Assembly: GCA_001784585.1 (NCBI GenBank)
Contig: MFRN01000016.1
Coordinates: 1-57,097 of the forward strand
From: Candidatus Melainabacteria bacterium RIFCSPLOWO2_02_FULL_35_15
Lineage (GTDB): Bacteria > Cyanobacteriota > Vampirovibrionia > 2-02-FULL-35-15
DNA: 57,097 nucleotides
Direction of reading: 5' to 3'
The notes under the pieces are model-generated. The model searched no databases. It worked only from the letters and a program-made list of their open reading frames with translations, and was not told the DNA's origin. Position numbers and translations under genes: made by a program. This document shows, one piece after another, positions 16,650-25,498 of this stretch. Every line of letters begins with the position of its first letter. The stretch's first letter is position 1.

Positions 16650-17171
16650 TTGAAACGTATCGGCATCTTCGGCGGCACATTTAATCCTGTTCACCACGGG
16701 CATCTTAAGATGGCAGAAGCAGCCAGAAAAGAATATAAACTTTCCTGTATTTATTTTATCCCCTGCGGGATTCCATCTCACAAGCAAAAAAAGGATTTAT
16801 TACCGGCAAAGACCAGGTATAAACTTATAAAGAAAGCACTTAAAGGAAAAAAATATTTTAAGGTTTTAGATATTGAGATCAAAAAAAAGAAACCGGCTTA
16901 TACAATCGACACAATTCTGTCATTGCAGAGCAATGACGTAAAACTTTTCTTTCTAATCGGCCAGGATGAATTTGAAAAATTGCATACATGGAATAAAGCA
17001 AACAAATTAGCAAAACTGGTTACGTTTTTAGTTTTACCAAGACATTCAAAAAAAATAAAATTACCGAAAGTAAAAAAGCTTAAGTGGTTTAAGGTTCATA
17101 CTAAACCAATAAATATTTCAAGCACTGAGATTAGAGGCAAGCTCCTCTTTTTTTGCTGCAATAACTTTTAA
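16650..17171 (+). CDS. nadD: Nicotinate-mononucleotide adenylyltransferase, C-terminally abbreviated
   Basis: This enzyme makes nicotinate adenine dinucleotide from NaMN and ATP in NAD synthesis. The 173-aa product shows GGTFNPVHHGHL (8-19), FIPCGIPSHK, YTIDTI, FLIGQDEF and ISSTEIR (156-162), the nucleotidyltransferase signature. It starts with TTG at 16650, with AGAGGA about nine bases upstream. After ISSTEIR, NadD proteins normally continue for 20-30 residues with a VPxxVxxYI-like helix. Here the frame runs only 11 more residues (to LLFFCCNNF), and these are encoded in DNA that overlaps the convergent gene at 17118-17972 by 54 bp. A deletion at the 3' end is the simplest reading. The core catalytic residues remain. 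Confidence 0.88.
   Translation: MKRIGIFGGTFNPVHHGHLKMAEAARKEYKLSCIYFIPCGIPSHKQKKDLLPAKTRYKLIKKALKGKKYFKVLDIEIKKKKPAYTIDTILSLQSNDVKLFFLIGQDEFEKLHTWNKANKLAKLVTFLVLPRHSKKIKLPKVKKLKWFKVHTKPINISSTEIRGKLLFFCCNNF
16919..16937. repeat. Perfect 8-bp palindrome within nadD
   Basis: GTCATTGC-AGA-GCAATGAC lies in frame inside nadD. Its arms equal the GTCATTGC end of the REP-like units found elsewhere in the window. It may be a remnant of such a unit or chance. Confidence 0.4.
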
Positions 17172-17972
17172 AAAATCTAACACCGCATTATCTAAATCTC
17201 CGTTAGAATTAGAAATTACTATGGTATCCTTTGAAATACCCTTAAGCATTGCTTTTGATAACTCGAGTCTTCCCTGCATGTTATTTCTTCCTGCTATCCC
17301 CATTCTCTTTTCAAGAATTTCCAATGCTTTATCAATTCCTCCCGGGATATTTAATTCTTCTCTATTAAGTGGAGAAATAAAAATTTCTATGTATGGGATT
17401 TTTCTATCATTGAGAGCTTTTTTCATCGGACCAGTTTCACTTATCCCCTGAATCATCAGAGGAATCTTTCCTCTGTCAAAAACATTTTGCAGGCTCTTTG
17501 AAGATGTTCCATAATAATTATCTGTCAGGTTTCCCCAGAGAAGAAACACATCATCAGCAGCCATTTTTTCAAATTCTTCTCTATTTACGAAATAATATTC
17601 TTTGCCATTTTTTTCATTCACTCTCATTTCTCTTGATGTATATCTGACAGGTTGTTCAATCCCGAAAGAATCTCCTGCATACTCCACAACCTTTCCTGTA
17701 AGAGTATCTTTCCCTGCGCCAAATGGCCCTGTTACAAGAATTACAAAACTTCCTTTTGGATTTAATTTTGTTTTACTTTCAAATATGTCAGCAAGACACT
17801 TGTCTGGAAGGGATACCAGAAAATCCGGGTTTGTAGTCGTCCTTTGAAGTGCAGCATCCGGGAGTGGATTTGGAGCTTGATTTATCGAAATTGAGACAGG
17901 AGTTTCAGCTGGTGCTGAAACTTTAGGAACTATTCCTATATGAGTAGTAGACCTTGTAGGTTCCAGGCGCAT
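17118..17972 (-). CDS. Guanylate-kinase-like P-loop protein with N-terminal extension
   Basis: The 284-aa product has a guanylate kinase-type domain from about residue 75: P-loop GPFGAGKDT (82-90), RYTSREMR (110-117), NGKEYYFVNREEFEKM (122-137) and the GNLTDNYYGTS element matching GNYYGT of Gmk. The first 75 residues are a Pro/Thr-rich extension absent from Gmk. The P-loop differs from the Gmk form (SGAGKST), and the domain is diverged, so a dedicated GMP kinase role is uncertain; it may phosphorylate another nucleotide or be a binding module. Its 3' end overlaps nadD by 54 bp tail to tail. A 159-aa unknown gene lies about 85 bp upstream on the same strand with a similar Pro/Ser-rich start. 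Confidence 0.72.
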   Translation of the reverse strand: MRLEPTRSTTHIGIVPKVSAPAETPVSISINQAPNPLPDAALQRTTTNPDFLVSLPDKCLADIFESKTKLNPKGSFVILVTGPFGAGKDTLTGKVVEYAGDSFGIEQPVRYTSREMRVNEKNGKEYYFVNREEFEKMAADDVFLLWGNLTDNYYGTSSKSLQNVFDRGKIPLMIQGISETGPMKKALNDRKIPYIEIFISPLNREELNIPGGIDKALEILEKRMGIAGRNNMQGRLELSKAMLKGISKDTIVISNSNGDLDNAVLDFLKVIAAKKEELASNLSA

Positions 17973-18057
17973 TTTTGTGGTGAATAGTATAAATCTAATT
18001 TGTAAAAATTATTTTATGGTTTATAAAGAAAGATTGTTGTAATTATTCTGTAATAGT

Positions 18058-18537
18058 TTAGTAAGACTCTGTATTTTCATTATCACCATGATGAGTTTTT
18101 CTACTAGCCACTCTTAGTCTATAAGCTCTTTCTGATTCAGAAAGAACAGAACCTGCAGGATCTAAAGCAAATGCATCTTGTTTTGTATTGTTTATTTGTG
18201 CCCTAACATTTTCCGGGAATAAATTATCTAAGATCCTTTTTATTCCAGCTGGTTCAAGATGTAATAATTCTCCTACTTGTGAAAGTATATTTTCTCTTTT
18301 TTGTGCAAGTTCTATATCTCCCTTAGAAAATCCTTTGTTTTGAAGTGCTTGAATAAATAGTTCTTTTGCATCTTCGGTATTACGACGGTAATTAACAGAG
18401 GTTAAAATTTTATTTCCTATATCAGGCCAATTTATATCAGATGGTTGCTTTTTTATAGGGCTTGCTACCGGCGCAGATGACAAAGGAGCAGCTGAAGTAT
18501 CATTAATATAAAGCTTTGTACCTTGTATAGCAACCAT
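18058..18537 (-). CDS. Hypothetical protein
   Basis: The 159-aa soluble protein is not assignable to a family. It has a Ser/Ala/Pro-rich start (about 12-35), then a charged helical region (about 40-125), then a basic tail with RKTHHGDNENTESY. There are no cysteines, signal peptide or membrane segment. It lies between metK and the guanylate-kinase-like gene on the same strand, with gaps of about 70 and 85 bp, so co-transcription is possible. Confidence 0.55.
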   Translation of the reverse strand: MVAIQGTKLYINDTSAAPLSSAPVASPIKKQPSDINWPDIGNKILTSVNYRRNTEDAKELFIQALQNKGFSKGDIELAQKRENILSQVGELLHLEPAGIKRILDNLFPENVRAQINNTKQDAFALDPAGSVLSESERAYRLRVASRKTHHGDNENTESY

Positions 18538-18607
18538 AATGACTTTTTATTTTACCAGGATAAAATAAAAATCTCTAAAAAAATTAACATTAACTTAATA
18601 GATAAAT

Positions 18608-19867
18608 CTAAGCAGCAGCAAAAGCTCCGTTAGCAGCTTTCTGCAGTTCCTTAATTTTGTCAAGCTCTTCCCAGGGGAGCTTCAGGTCAGGTCTTCCAAA
18701 GTGTCCATAGCTGGCAATATTTCTATAAAAGACTCCTTTATTTAATTTTGGCAGGTTTTGCAGATTAAGCTTTTTAATAATTGCAAGCGGCCTTAAGTCA
18801 AAGATCTGATTTATAATGTCGCCAAGAGCAGCATCTTTAATCTTTCCTGTACCAAAAGTAGAAACACTGACAGATATAGGTTTTGCTACACCAATGGCAT
18901 ATGAAACCTGGACTTCACATTGTTTTGCTAATTCTGCCCCGACAATATTTTTTGCAATGTAACGAGCTGCATAACAGGCCGATCTGTCTACTTTTGTAGG
19001 ATCTTTTCCTGAAAAAGCACCGCCGCCATGGCGTGCATAACCACCATAAGTATCTACAATGATCTTTCTTCCGGTTAATCCTGCATCTCCCTGAGGTCCG
19101 CCAATTACAAAACGTCCGGAAGGATTAATAAAGTATTTTGTATCTTTATCGATGAGATGTCCTAGTGAATCAACTACAGGTTTAATTACAAACTCTTTCA
19201 TATCAGCTTCAATAAACTTTTGAAGATCCAGATTATCTGTTTTCCCGTTTATTTTTGCAGCATGTTGAGTGGAAATTACAAGAGTATCAATCCTTTTTGG
19301 TACACCTTTTTCATCGTATTCAACGGTAACCTGTGTCTTACCATCTGGTCTGAGATAAGGAAGAATACCGCTTTTTCTGACCTGTGATAGTTTTAATGCA
19401 AGCCTCTGGGCAAGACTTATTGGAAGCGGCATAAGTTCAGGAGTTTCATCACATGCAAATCCAAACATTAAACCCTGATCACCTGCGCCAAGCTTATCTA
19501 TTTCATCGTTTGAATCTTCATCTCTGTGTTCTTTAGCCGTAGACACACCTTGTGCAATATCAGGAGACTGCCCTTTTACACAGACAAGAATTCCACAGGT
19601 GTGTGCATCAAATCCACCTGAATCAGGACCAGCATAGCCAATTTCTTCTATCGTTTTTCTGGCTAGGGTATCATAGTCAATTTGTGTTCTGGAAGTAATT
19701 TCACCGCCAATAACTACTAAGCCTGTAGTAGCATAAGTTTCACATGCTACACGACTTTTTGGATCGCTATTTAAAGCTGCATCCAATACTGCATCAGAAA
19801 TCTGATCGCACAATTTATCCGGATGCCCTTCAGTTACAGACTCCGATGTAAATAATCTTTTTGCCAT
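18608..19867 (-). CDS. metK: S-adenosylmethionine synthetase
   Basis: The 419-aa enzyme makes SAM from methionine and ATP. Visible signatures are [20 protein letters not shown] at the N-terminus, [12 protein letters not shown] (about 126-137), the P-loop-like [19 protein letters not shown] and the C-terminal [16 protein letters not shown]. It is longer than the roughly 384-aa E. coli protein, close to the roughly 420-aa form common in cyanobacteria. A strong Shine-Dalgarno (AAGGAG) precedes the start. The 76-bp divergent intergenic region shared with the thioesterase gene is too short for a SAM riboswitch, and I see no hairpin there. SAM demand in this window is high: three radical SAM enzymes. 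Confidence 0.97.
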   Translation of the reverse strand: MAKRLFTSESVTEGHPDKLCDQISDAVLDAALNSDPKSRVACETYATTGLVVIGGEITSRTQIDYDTLARKTIEEIGYAGPDSGGFDAHTCGILVCVKGQSPDIAQGVSTAKEHRDEDSNDEIDKLGAGDQGLMFGFACDETPELMPLPISLAQRLALKLSQVRKSGILPYLRPDGKTQVTVEYDEKGVPKRIDTLVISTQHAAKINGKTDNLDLQKFIEADMKEFVIKPVVDSLGHLIDKDTKYFINPSGRFVIGGPQGDAGLTGRKIIVDTYGGYARHGGGAFSGKDPTKVDRSACYAARYIAKNIVGAELAKQCEVQVSYAIGVAKPISVSVSTFGTGKIKDAALGDIINQIFDLRPLAIIKKLNLQNLPKLNKGVFYRNIASYGHFGRPDLKLPWEELDKIKELQKAANGAFAAA

Positions 19868-19943
19868 AATTAAGAATCTCCTTCTTTGTAAACATAATAC
19901 CCGAAAGATGTTATTTTGAAAATATAAAATGTAAAATTAAGCT

Positions 19944-20366
19944 ATGACTAAGACATTTGATAAAAAATTAGGTGTAATACCAGTAATTTCTAAAAAAGGT
20001 TATTGCAAGTTTAAACTAAAAGTAAAACCTGAACATTTAAATTGTGGCGGAATTGTGCACGGCGGAGTATTAGCATCACTTTGTGATATTGCACTGGCAA
20101 GTTCTTTAACTAATTCCTTGCAAAAAGATGAATGGTGTGTAACAGCTGAGTTAAATGTTTATTTTTTAAGTCCTGCATTTCCTGCAAACACGCTTTTTGC
20201 ACATGGAAGGTTAATTAGAAGAGGAAACACACTGGCATTTGTAGAAGGCAGTGTTGAAACGAAAGATAAAAAACAAATTGTACGAGCACAGGGAATTTGG
20301 GTTATAAAATCAAAACTTAGCAAAAGGATCAAAAAAACAAAAAGTCAAATTAGAATTTTTGAGTAG
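19944..20366 (+). CDS. PaaI-type hotdog-fold thioesterase
   Basis: The 140-aa protein has the PaaI/YbgC hotdog signature: NCGGIVHGGVLASLCDIALASS (about 35-56), then TAELNVYFLSPAF and a central strand GRLIRRGNTLAFVEGSVE. Such proteins hydrolyse acyl-CoA thioesters; the acyl group is unknown. The Asp in CDIALA is the likely catalytic acid. It is divergent from metK and convergent with the Crp/Fnr gene, overlapping its 3' end by 17 bp. No phenylacetate or quinone pathway gene is near enough to indicate its role. Confidence 0.85.
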   Translation: MTKTFDKKLGVIPVISKKGYCKFKLKVKPEHLNCGGIVHGGVLASLCDIALASSLTNSLQKDEWCVTAELNVYFLSPAFPANTLFAHGRLIRRGNTLAFVEGSVETKDKKQIVRAQGIWVIKSKLSKRIKKTKSQIRIFE

Positions 20367-21072
20367 TTAAACCAGATTTGGATTTTATCCACTCTTCAAG
20401 CTTTTCTTTGCTTGGAATTAAAACCTGCTTTGATTCTGTAGGAATGATTAAGCCTAAATCCTTAAGCTCGCTGAAAGCCCTGTTTACTGTCTCACGTGGT
20501 GAGTCAGACATTTTACCAATATCTGTCTGGGTTAATTTAGGCAGAAGTAAACCATCTTTTGTCATTTTTCCATGCTCATTAGCAATAAGTATTAAAGCTC
20601 TTGCAACTCTTGCACTGGCAGGAAGTGAAACACTGGTTAATCTGTGATTTAAAAGTCTGAGCCTTCGACAAAACTCTCTGCTTAATGAAAGATGAACTGA
20701 AGGATAATTTTGTAATAAACTCAAAAAATCTTTTTGTGAAAAAAACAGAACTTCTACTTCGTCATTACACGCTACAACATCGGCTGATCGCGGTTCAGCA
20801 TCAATGGCAGCAATTTCACCAAAAAAATCCCCCGGCTCCAGGTAAGCTAATATTTTTTCCCTCATTGTAGGATCAATTGCTTTTATTGCTACTGTTCCCT
20901 GACTTATTATATAAAAAGAGTGCTCTTCATCTTCTGTAAGGATGATTGTGGCACCAGGAGGATATTTTTTTCTTGTGCACATAAGTGCAATTTCCTCCAG
21001 CTCAGCAGGACCCAGCTCCTGGAACAATGAAACCTGGGATATTTTATTCATTACTGAAGATGATGTAGTCAT
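20350..21072 (-). CDS. Crp/Fnr family transcriptional regulator
   Basis: The 240-aa protein has a cyclic-nucleotide-binding beta-roll (about 15-130) with GDFFGEIAAIDAEPRSADVVA, which carries the Glu and Arg that contact a cyclic nucleotide phosphate. It also has a winged-helix domain (about 150-225) with LTQTDIGKMSDSPRETVNRAFSELKDLGLI, the crp-type helix-turn-helix. No cysteine set for an Fnr iron-sulfur cluster is present, so cAMP or another nucleotide is more likely than oxygen sensing. Its start overlaps the thyX stop by 4 bp (ATGA), so the two are co-translated. Targets are unknown. Confidence 0.9.
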   Translation of the reverse strand: MTTSSSVMNKISQVSLFQELGPAELEEIALMCTRKKYPPGATIILTEDEEHSFYIISQGTVAIKAIDPTMREKILAYLEPGDFFGEIAAIDAEPRSADVVACNDEVEVLFFSQKDFLSLLQNYPSVHLSLSREFCRRLRLLNHRLTSVSLPASARVARALILIANEHGKMTKDGLLLPKLTQTDIGKMSDSPRETVNRAFSELKDLGLIIPTESKQVLIPSKEKLEEWIKSKSGLTTQKF

Positions 21073-21821
21073 TTTTGTATTATAGGTTCAGACAAGCCAG
21101 CTACTTTTTTCTTTTTTTCGAATGCAGGCTTTAGCCATGGCTCAGCTTCAACAGCAAGTCTTACCATTTCTTTGCTAACTCCCTGAGTTTCTCCCTGTGG
21201 CCTGCCTGTATCTCCCCGAACACGAACATTATTCAAGTGGATTAATGCTGCAAGAGAAATAGTACAGATCATTCTGGTAGAAATTGCAGATGGCAGGACA
21301 TAGCGTGCAAGCTCTGCTGATTCTCTTTTACCCAAACCGCTCAATCTATATTCTTTATATAGTTTCATGTATTGATCATGGGCATTTTCCATGAGTTTTT
21401 TAAAGATGTTATCATCTACACCTTCTGGTTGAATATATCTAAATCCTGTCTCATAAGGGACATATCTCTGGGATTCCTGATCTATTGTCACCCCTACCTG
21501 ATGTCTTACAATCTGATGACTTACGACTCTTGAGCAAACAATTACATAGCTAAAGGTAGTATGGCTGTAAGTAGTTCTGTGTCCTCTTTCAATTAATCCG
21601 CTTATAAGCCCTGTTCTTTTTTCATCAGGGGTTTCTTTCCACTCTTGTTCAAGCTCGGATATGCTTTTTGTGGAATAACAAATTCTTGCCGCTCTCCATA
21701 TGAGATATTTCATATTTTCTGTCCGTTGAATAAGTTCGACAGTAGGAGCAATAGGTTCAATTATTCTTTTTAAAAGATTATCGTTAATTTCCTTTTTAAT
21801 TTCTTCCTTTGATTTTGCCAC
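21069..21821 (-). CDS. thyX: Flavin-dependent thymidylate synthase ThyX, divergent signature
   Basis: The 250-aa protein aligns with ThyX, which makes dTMP from dUMP using FAD and methylene-tetrahydrofolate. GHRTTYSHTTFSYVI (about 80-94) matches the GHxSxxEHxxFTF motif. The core RHRxxSxxExSxRY motif appears as RHQVGVTIDQESQRY (106-120), with Gln for the second Arg, Val for the Ser and one extra residue. The downstream region (about 185-215) keeps LPSAISTRMICTISLAAL. Length fits the family. The changed motif may mean altered dUMP/FAD contacts, so function should be taken with some care. It forms an operon with the Crp/Fnr gene. Confidence 0.8.
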   Translation of the reverse strand: MAKSKEEIKKEINDNLLKRIIEPIAPTVELIQRTENMKYLIWRAARICYSTKSISELEQEWKETPDEKRTGLISGLIERGHRTTYSHTTFSYVIVCSRVVSHQIVRHQVGVTIDQESQRYVPYETGFRYIQPEGVDDNIFKKLMENAHDQYMKLYKEYRLSGLGKRESAELARYVLPSAISTRMICTISLAALIHLNNVRVRGDTGRPQGETQGVSKEMVRLAVEAEPWLKPAFEKKKKVAGLSEPIIQK

Positions 21822-21896
21822 GATTTTATTTCCTTTATGATATATTTTAAAATAAATATTAATTCCAGGTGTTAAGGCATTATATAATAAATCAAA

Positions 21897-22796
21897 ATGT
21901 CAAATTTATTAAAAAACAAAGTAACAGTAATTACAGGTGCAGGTCGTGGAATTGGGCAGGCTACTGCTTTTTTATTTGCTTCTGAAGGGGCAAAACTTCT
22001 TTTATGTGATCTTGATAAAAAACCTCTGGATGAGACTGTATCAAAAATAAAATCAAATGGTGGAATTGCTGAGGGTGTAGTTTGTAACGTTACAAAAAAA
22101 GAAGATTGTGAAGCTGTAATGAAAGCTGCCGTAGAGACATACCATGGGATGTCTAATGGTTCTATTGATATTTTAGCAAATATTGCAGGAATAACAAAAG
22201 ACAAGATTCTTCATACTATGACACTTGAAGACTGGAACTTTATTTTAAATGTAAATTTGACCGGGACTTTTCTTTGTATTCAGGCAGCAAGTCCATATAT
22301 GAGAGACAGAGCTAAAGAAGAATCAAAGTCAGGAAAAATTAAAACAAGATCAATAATTAATATTTCTTCCATATCAGCTGGTGGAAATATCGGTCAGGCA
22401 AATTATGCTGCCAGTAAGGCTGGCATTGAAGGGCTTACAAAAACAGTAGCTAAAGAATGGGCAAGATTTAATATTACGTGTAATGCAGTGGCACCGGGGT
22501 ACATAGAAACAAGGCTTACTCAGGTTAGAAAACCAGCCGCCGAAGGCCCAGCCTCGACTCGACGTCTCGGCGAGGCGGGCGAGCCTCGCCCACAGAATGG
22601 GCGGGGTGAAGATTTTGGTATACCAGAAGAACAAAAACAAATGATTGATATGATGCAGAAGCAAACAGGCTTAGCCAGAGGACTTGGGCAGCCTGAAGAT
22701 ATAGCTAAAGTAGTTTTATTTTTTGCATCTGATCTGGCTTCCTTTGTAACAGGGCAGGTTTTAACAGTAGCTGGCGGAATGATCGGGACAATCTAA
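21897..22796 (+). CDS. fabG: SDR-family 3-oxoacyl-ACP reductase-like protein with GC-rich in-frame insertion
   Basis: The 299-aa NAD(P)-dependent short-chain reductase resembles FabG of fatty acid synthesis (usual length about 245 aa). It shows TGAGRGIG (14-21), the NIAGIT loop, the catalytic Ser-Tyr-Lys set (INISSISAGGNIGQANYAASKAG, Tyr about 169), NAVAPGYIET and the C-terminal GQVLTVAGGMIG. Besides a small extension in the middle, it has about 26 extra residues after LTQVRK (about 213-238). These are encoded by a GC-rich hairpin-forming segment at 22533-22607 and sit in the substrate-lid region of SDRs, where insertions are tolerated. FabG is the best guess; another SDR reductase is possible. 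It ends overlapping the pilus-like gene by 4 bp. Confidence 0.85.
   Translation: MSNLLKNKVTVITGAGRGIGQATAFLFASEGAKLLLCDLDKKPLDETVSKIKSNGGIAEGVVCNVTKKEDCEAVMKAAVETYHGMSNGSIDILANIAGITKDKILHTMTLEDWNFILNVNLTGTFLCIQAASPYMRDRAKEESKSGKIKTRSIINISSISAGGNIGQANYAASKAGIEGLTKTVAKEWARFNITCNAVAPGYIETRLTQVRKPAAEGPASTRRLGEAGEPRPQNGRGEDFGIPEEQKQMIDMMQKQTGLARGLGQPEDIAKVVLFFASDLASFVTGQVLTVAGGMIGTI
22533..22607. repeat. GC-rich palindromic insertion inside fabG
   Basis: About 75 bp, far richer in G+C than the surroundings, keep the reading frame. Hairpins seen are GGCGAGGC-GGGCGA-GCCTCGCC (22569-22590) and CGCCCA-CAGAA-TGGGCG (22587-22603). Related FabG proteins have no residues here, which suggests insertion of a palindromic element into the gene. 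Confidence 0.7.
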
Positions 22797-25486
22797 AACA
22801 AATCTATCAACTCTTCCTCAGAAGGCTTTCCACCCCGTGGCTGAATCTGTATAGTCTGAACCCCGCTGTCTTTTCCTTCCTCTATAAGTGCTTCCTCTGG
22901 CTGTTTTTCAGTAGTTTGTGAAGTTGTAGATTGTGTTACTGCATCGCCTGAAGTTCCTGCAGCTTGTGACACTGCACCAGTTTGCCGGGTTGTAGTTCCA
23001 CCCTGGACATAACCTTCTAAATCTATTGACTTATTTGAAAACATTATTGAGCCGGCTGTTGTAGTAAACGGAGTACTCAAAATACCTTGTTTAATAAACT
23101 TCTCATCATAATTAATTTTGCCAAGAGCATTATTTGCAATCTCAACTCCGCCTCTTTTATCATTGTCTACTACCAGTGAACCGTGTATGTTTACGTTTCC
23201 ATCAATTCTCAGATTACCTTTAATGTAAATTATTCCTGCAAACTCTGACTGGCTTTTACTGTCACCGGAAATTTCTACCTGACCGATTGGTCTTCCCTGA
23301 TTATCACTTCTGGTATCAATAATTAAAATCCCTTTGCCTGTTAGTGGATTGTCTTTGTTGTAAACAGGGGTCCCTTCAATATAACTTAAGCCCATATATC
23401 CAATTGGAATATCAAATTCATCTTTTGGAATGGCAGGATCATTAGTATATAAGTCTGCAAGCTCTGCAAATTGTTCTATATCTGATTTAAATATTATTTG
23501 TGGGTTCGCAGAATTTGGAATAGCCAGAGCAAGTTCTTTTGGGACTATATGTCTTTCTGCTATCTGCTCATTGATTGTTTCACCTGAAATTACCGGTGGA
23601 ATAAACTGATAGACCTGATCTCCCTCATAATGAAAATTCATTAACCCGGGAGGAATAAGTTCAATGGTGTCTCTTCCAAGATTACTTATTACAGCATAAT
23701 CCAGCTCTGGTAATCTGTTACCTTCCATATAGACTGTAACTAACAATCCCTGTAAAAAGCCAAGTTCAGAAGGTGATTTTATAGGTGGTGTTTCTGGCCG
23801 ACTTTGATTTTTATCCTCCACTTGAGTTAATTGGTCGGTTTGCTCAGGCGGGCCTTCAACCATAAGTAATGTATTTGAAATGTATGTAGGTTCTACCAGG
23901 ATAGTCATTGCATTTGTAAGGCCTACAATCTGATAACCTCCGCCTTCCACTCTTATGGCACCATTTGTAACAAGTCCTGCGCGAATATTTGGAATTTGAC
24001 GACTTATAATTTCGCTTACAGTTTTAACCGTCATGCCAACTTTTGCAGTGGTTGCCAGAATCCAGACAGTTTCAAGATCTACATTTGCAAAAGGACCCAG
24101 CTTAGCATTCTCTGAAATTTCTTCATCCTGATCATTTTGTGTTTGACTGTTCGAATCTTTCTTAGAGTCTTCTTCACCGATTATTGGAAGGAGATTTTCC
24201 AAAACCCTTACATCTAAAAGTGTTAAGCTGGATGAAACTTTTGCTATATTTCCGGATAAATCCTCTTGTTTATCAGGTAGCTCAACGCTGAATATCCAGC
24301 TATTTGATAAGCCTCCTTCCGTAGCAACAGCAAAAGAGTGAATCCCTGGTTCTACATTTCTACTGACATCCAATGTTATAACTAACTCTGTACCGTTTTC
24401 CGACTTATTTTGCACTTTAGGAATAATACCTACTACATCAGGAACTACAACAGGCAAATCTTTTTTCACAGACAAATTCAGACCAGTAATAGTAATGCTT
24501 ATATGCCTTTGTCCTGCTTTTACAGAAATCAGTTGATCTCCATTGTTTATTTTTACATCACTTATTTCCGGTCTTGGACCGCCATTGTAAACAGGAATTA
24601 TATAAAACTCTGTTTTTATATTATTCCAGTAGAGAGATATTATTCCTGGCATAACCTCCGGCTTGGTTAAAATCTGAATTGTAGGTCCTGCTTTAATATC
24701 TTCAATAACAATATCCTGATTACTAAATCTGGCTTTTTTATCATAACCCAAATTTTCTCCACTTAGTACAATGCCGGCTCTTGAATTTGGCTCAGCATAA
24801 TTTGGAGTTAGTGACTTGATAACAGGTATAGGAAGTTTTGATTTTATTTGAACTCCATCTTCAATAATTTCTTTTAGCATAAGATCCACAGTTTCTTCCT
24901 TATAAACTATAATCATTGCTCCATTGTTAAGCACAGTTCCTGTAGGAATATCGAGACTCCCAATCATTTCAACATTTGCTAATGGATTCAGAACAACAGG
25001 ATTTTCATTTTGGTTTTGAATATCCTGATTTGCATTTGAGCCGGAGGAGGTATTGTTTTGTGTACTGGCAACTTCTTCTTTTTTAGGTTCTCTAAAAGTT
25101 ATATATCTGGAAATTTTTAATACTTCATCTGCATAATATTCATCAAAATCTTCGGAATTTTCATCAAATTCTTCCTCACCAATTAAATCCTCATCTTCGG
25201 AATCTTCATCAGCCTCACCTTCTTCTTCCGGATTTTTTAATTTTTCTTCCTGCTGCGGAGAAATCTGGATTTTGGATTTTGTATTTAGTCTTGCTTTGAT
25301 TTTCTCATTAATTCCTTCAGCAACTGAAATAGCCTGTAAGCCCTGAAGATTACTTTGCATCTGGTACAAATTAACTGAAACAAATAAGTACGATACACCA
25401 ACCAGTGCTGAAAATATAAAAGTTAATATTAATGCAAATGGAAGTGTCAGCCCGTAAGGATTTCTAACAAAATAAATCTTATTCAC
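22793..25486 (-). CDS. Pilus-assembly PilX-like exported protein with IPT/TIG region
   Basis: The 897-aa protein starts with a single hydrophobic helix after a short basic leader (about 10-35, LPFALILTFIFSALVGVSYLFV), as in prepilin-like PilX proteins. A very acidic stretch (about 85-120), Ig-like IPT/TIG-type segments (about 225-400, for example IKSLTPNYAEPNSRAGIVLSG) and a C-terminal region (about 730-830) follow. The last includes GKGILIID, FAGIIYIKGNLRIDG and VNIHGSLVVDN, the repeating-turn pattern seen in PilX and bactofilin-like proteins. A Ser/Thr/Gln-rich tail ends it. It is the last of four same-strand genes after the secretin, so it probably acts in a type IV pilus or secretion apparatus. 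Its exact role is unknown. Confidence 0.65.
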   Translation of the reverse strand: MNKIYFVRNPYGLTLPFALILTFIFSALVGVSYLFVSVNLYQMQSNLQGLQAISVAEGINEKIKARLNTKSKIQISPQQEEKLKNPEEEGEADEDSEDEDLIGEEEFDENSEDFDEYYADEVLKISRYITFREPKKEEVASTQNNTSSGSNANQDIQNQNENPVVLNPLANVEMIGSLDIPTGTVLNNGAMIIVYKEETVDLMLKEIIEDGVQIKSKLPIPVIKSLTPNYAEPNSRAGIVLSGENLGYDKKARFSNQDIVIEDIKAGPTIQILTKPEVMPGIISLYWNNIKTEFYIIPVYNGGPRPEISDVKINNGDQLISVKAGQRHISITITGLNLSVKKDLPVVVPDVVGIIPKVQNKSENGTELVITLDVSRNVEPGIHSFAVATEGGLSNSWIFSVELPDKQEDLSGNIAKVSSSLTLLDVRVLENLLPIIGEEDSKKDSNSQTQNDQDEEISENAKLGPFANVDLETVWILATTAKVGMTVKTVSEIISRQIPNIRAGLVTNGAIRVEGGGYQIVGLTNAMTILVEPTYISNTLLMVEGPPEQTDQLTQVEDKNQSRPETPPIKSPSELGFLQGLLVTVYMEGNRLPELDYAVISNLGRDTIELIPPGLMNFHYEGDQVYQFIPPVISGETINEQIAERHIVPKELALAIPNSANPQIIFKSDIEQFAELADLYTNDPAIPKDEFDIPIGYMGLSYIEGTPVYNKDNPLTGKGILIIDTRSDNQGRPIGQVEISGDSKSQSEFAGIIYIKGNLRIDGNVNIHGSLVVDNDKRGGVEIANNALGKINYDEKFIKQGILSTPFTTTAGSIMFSNKSIDLEGYVQGGTTTRQTGAVSQAAGTSGDAVTQSTTSQTTEKQPEEALIEEGKDSGVQTIQIQPRGGKPSEEELIDLF

Positions 25487-25498
25487 ACTTTTTTTATA

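Noticed and set aside
19868-19943. Possible SAM riboswitch before metK
   Set aside because: The divergent spacer is only 76 bp and shows no stem-loop arrangement or terminator; a simple Shine-Dalgarno is present.
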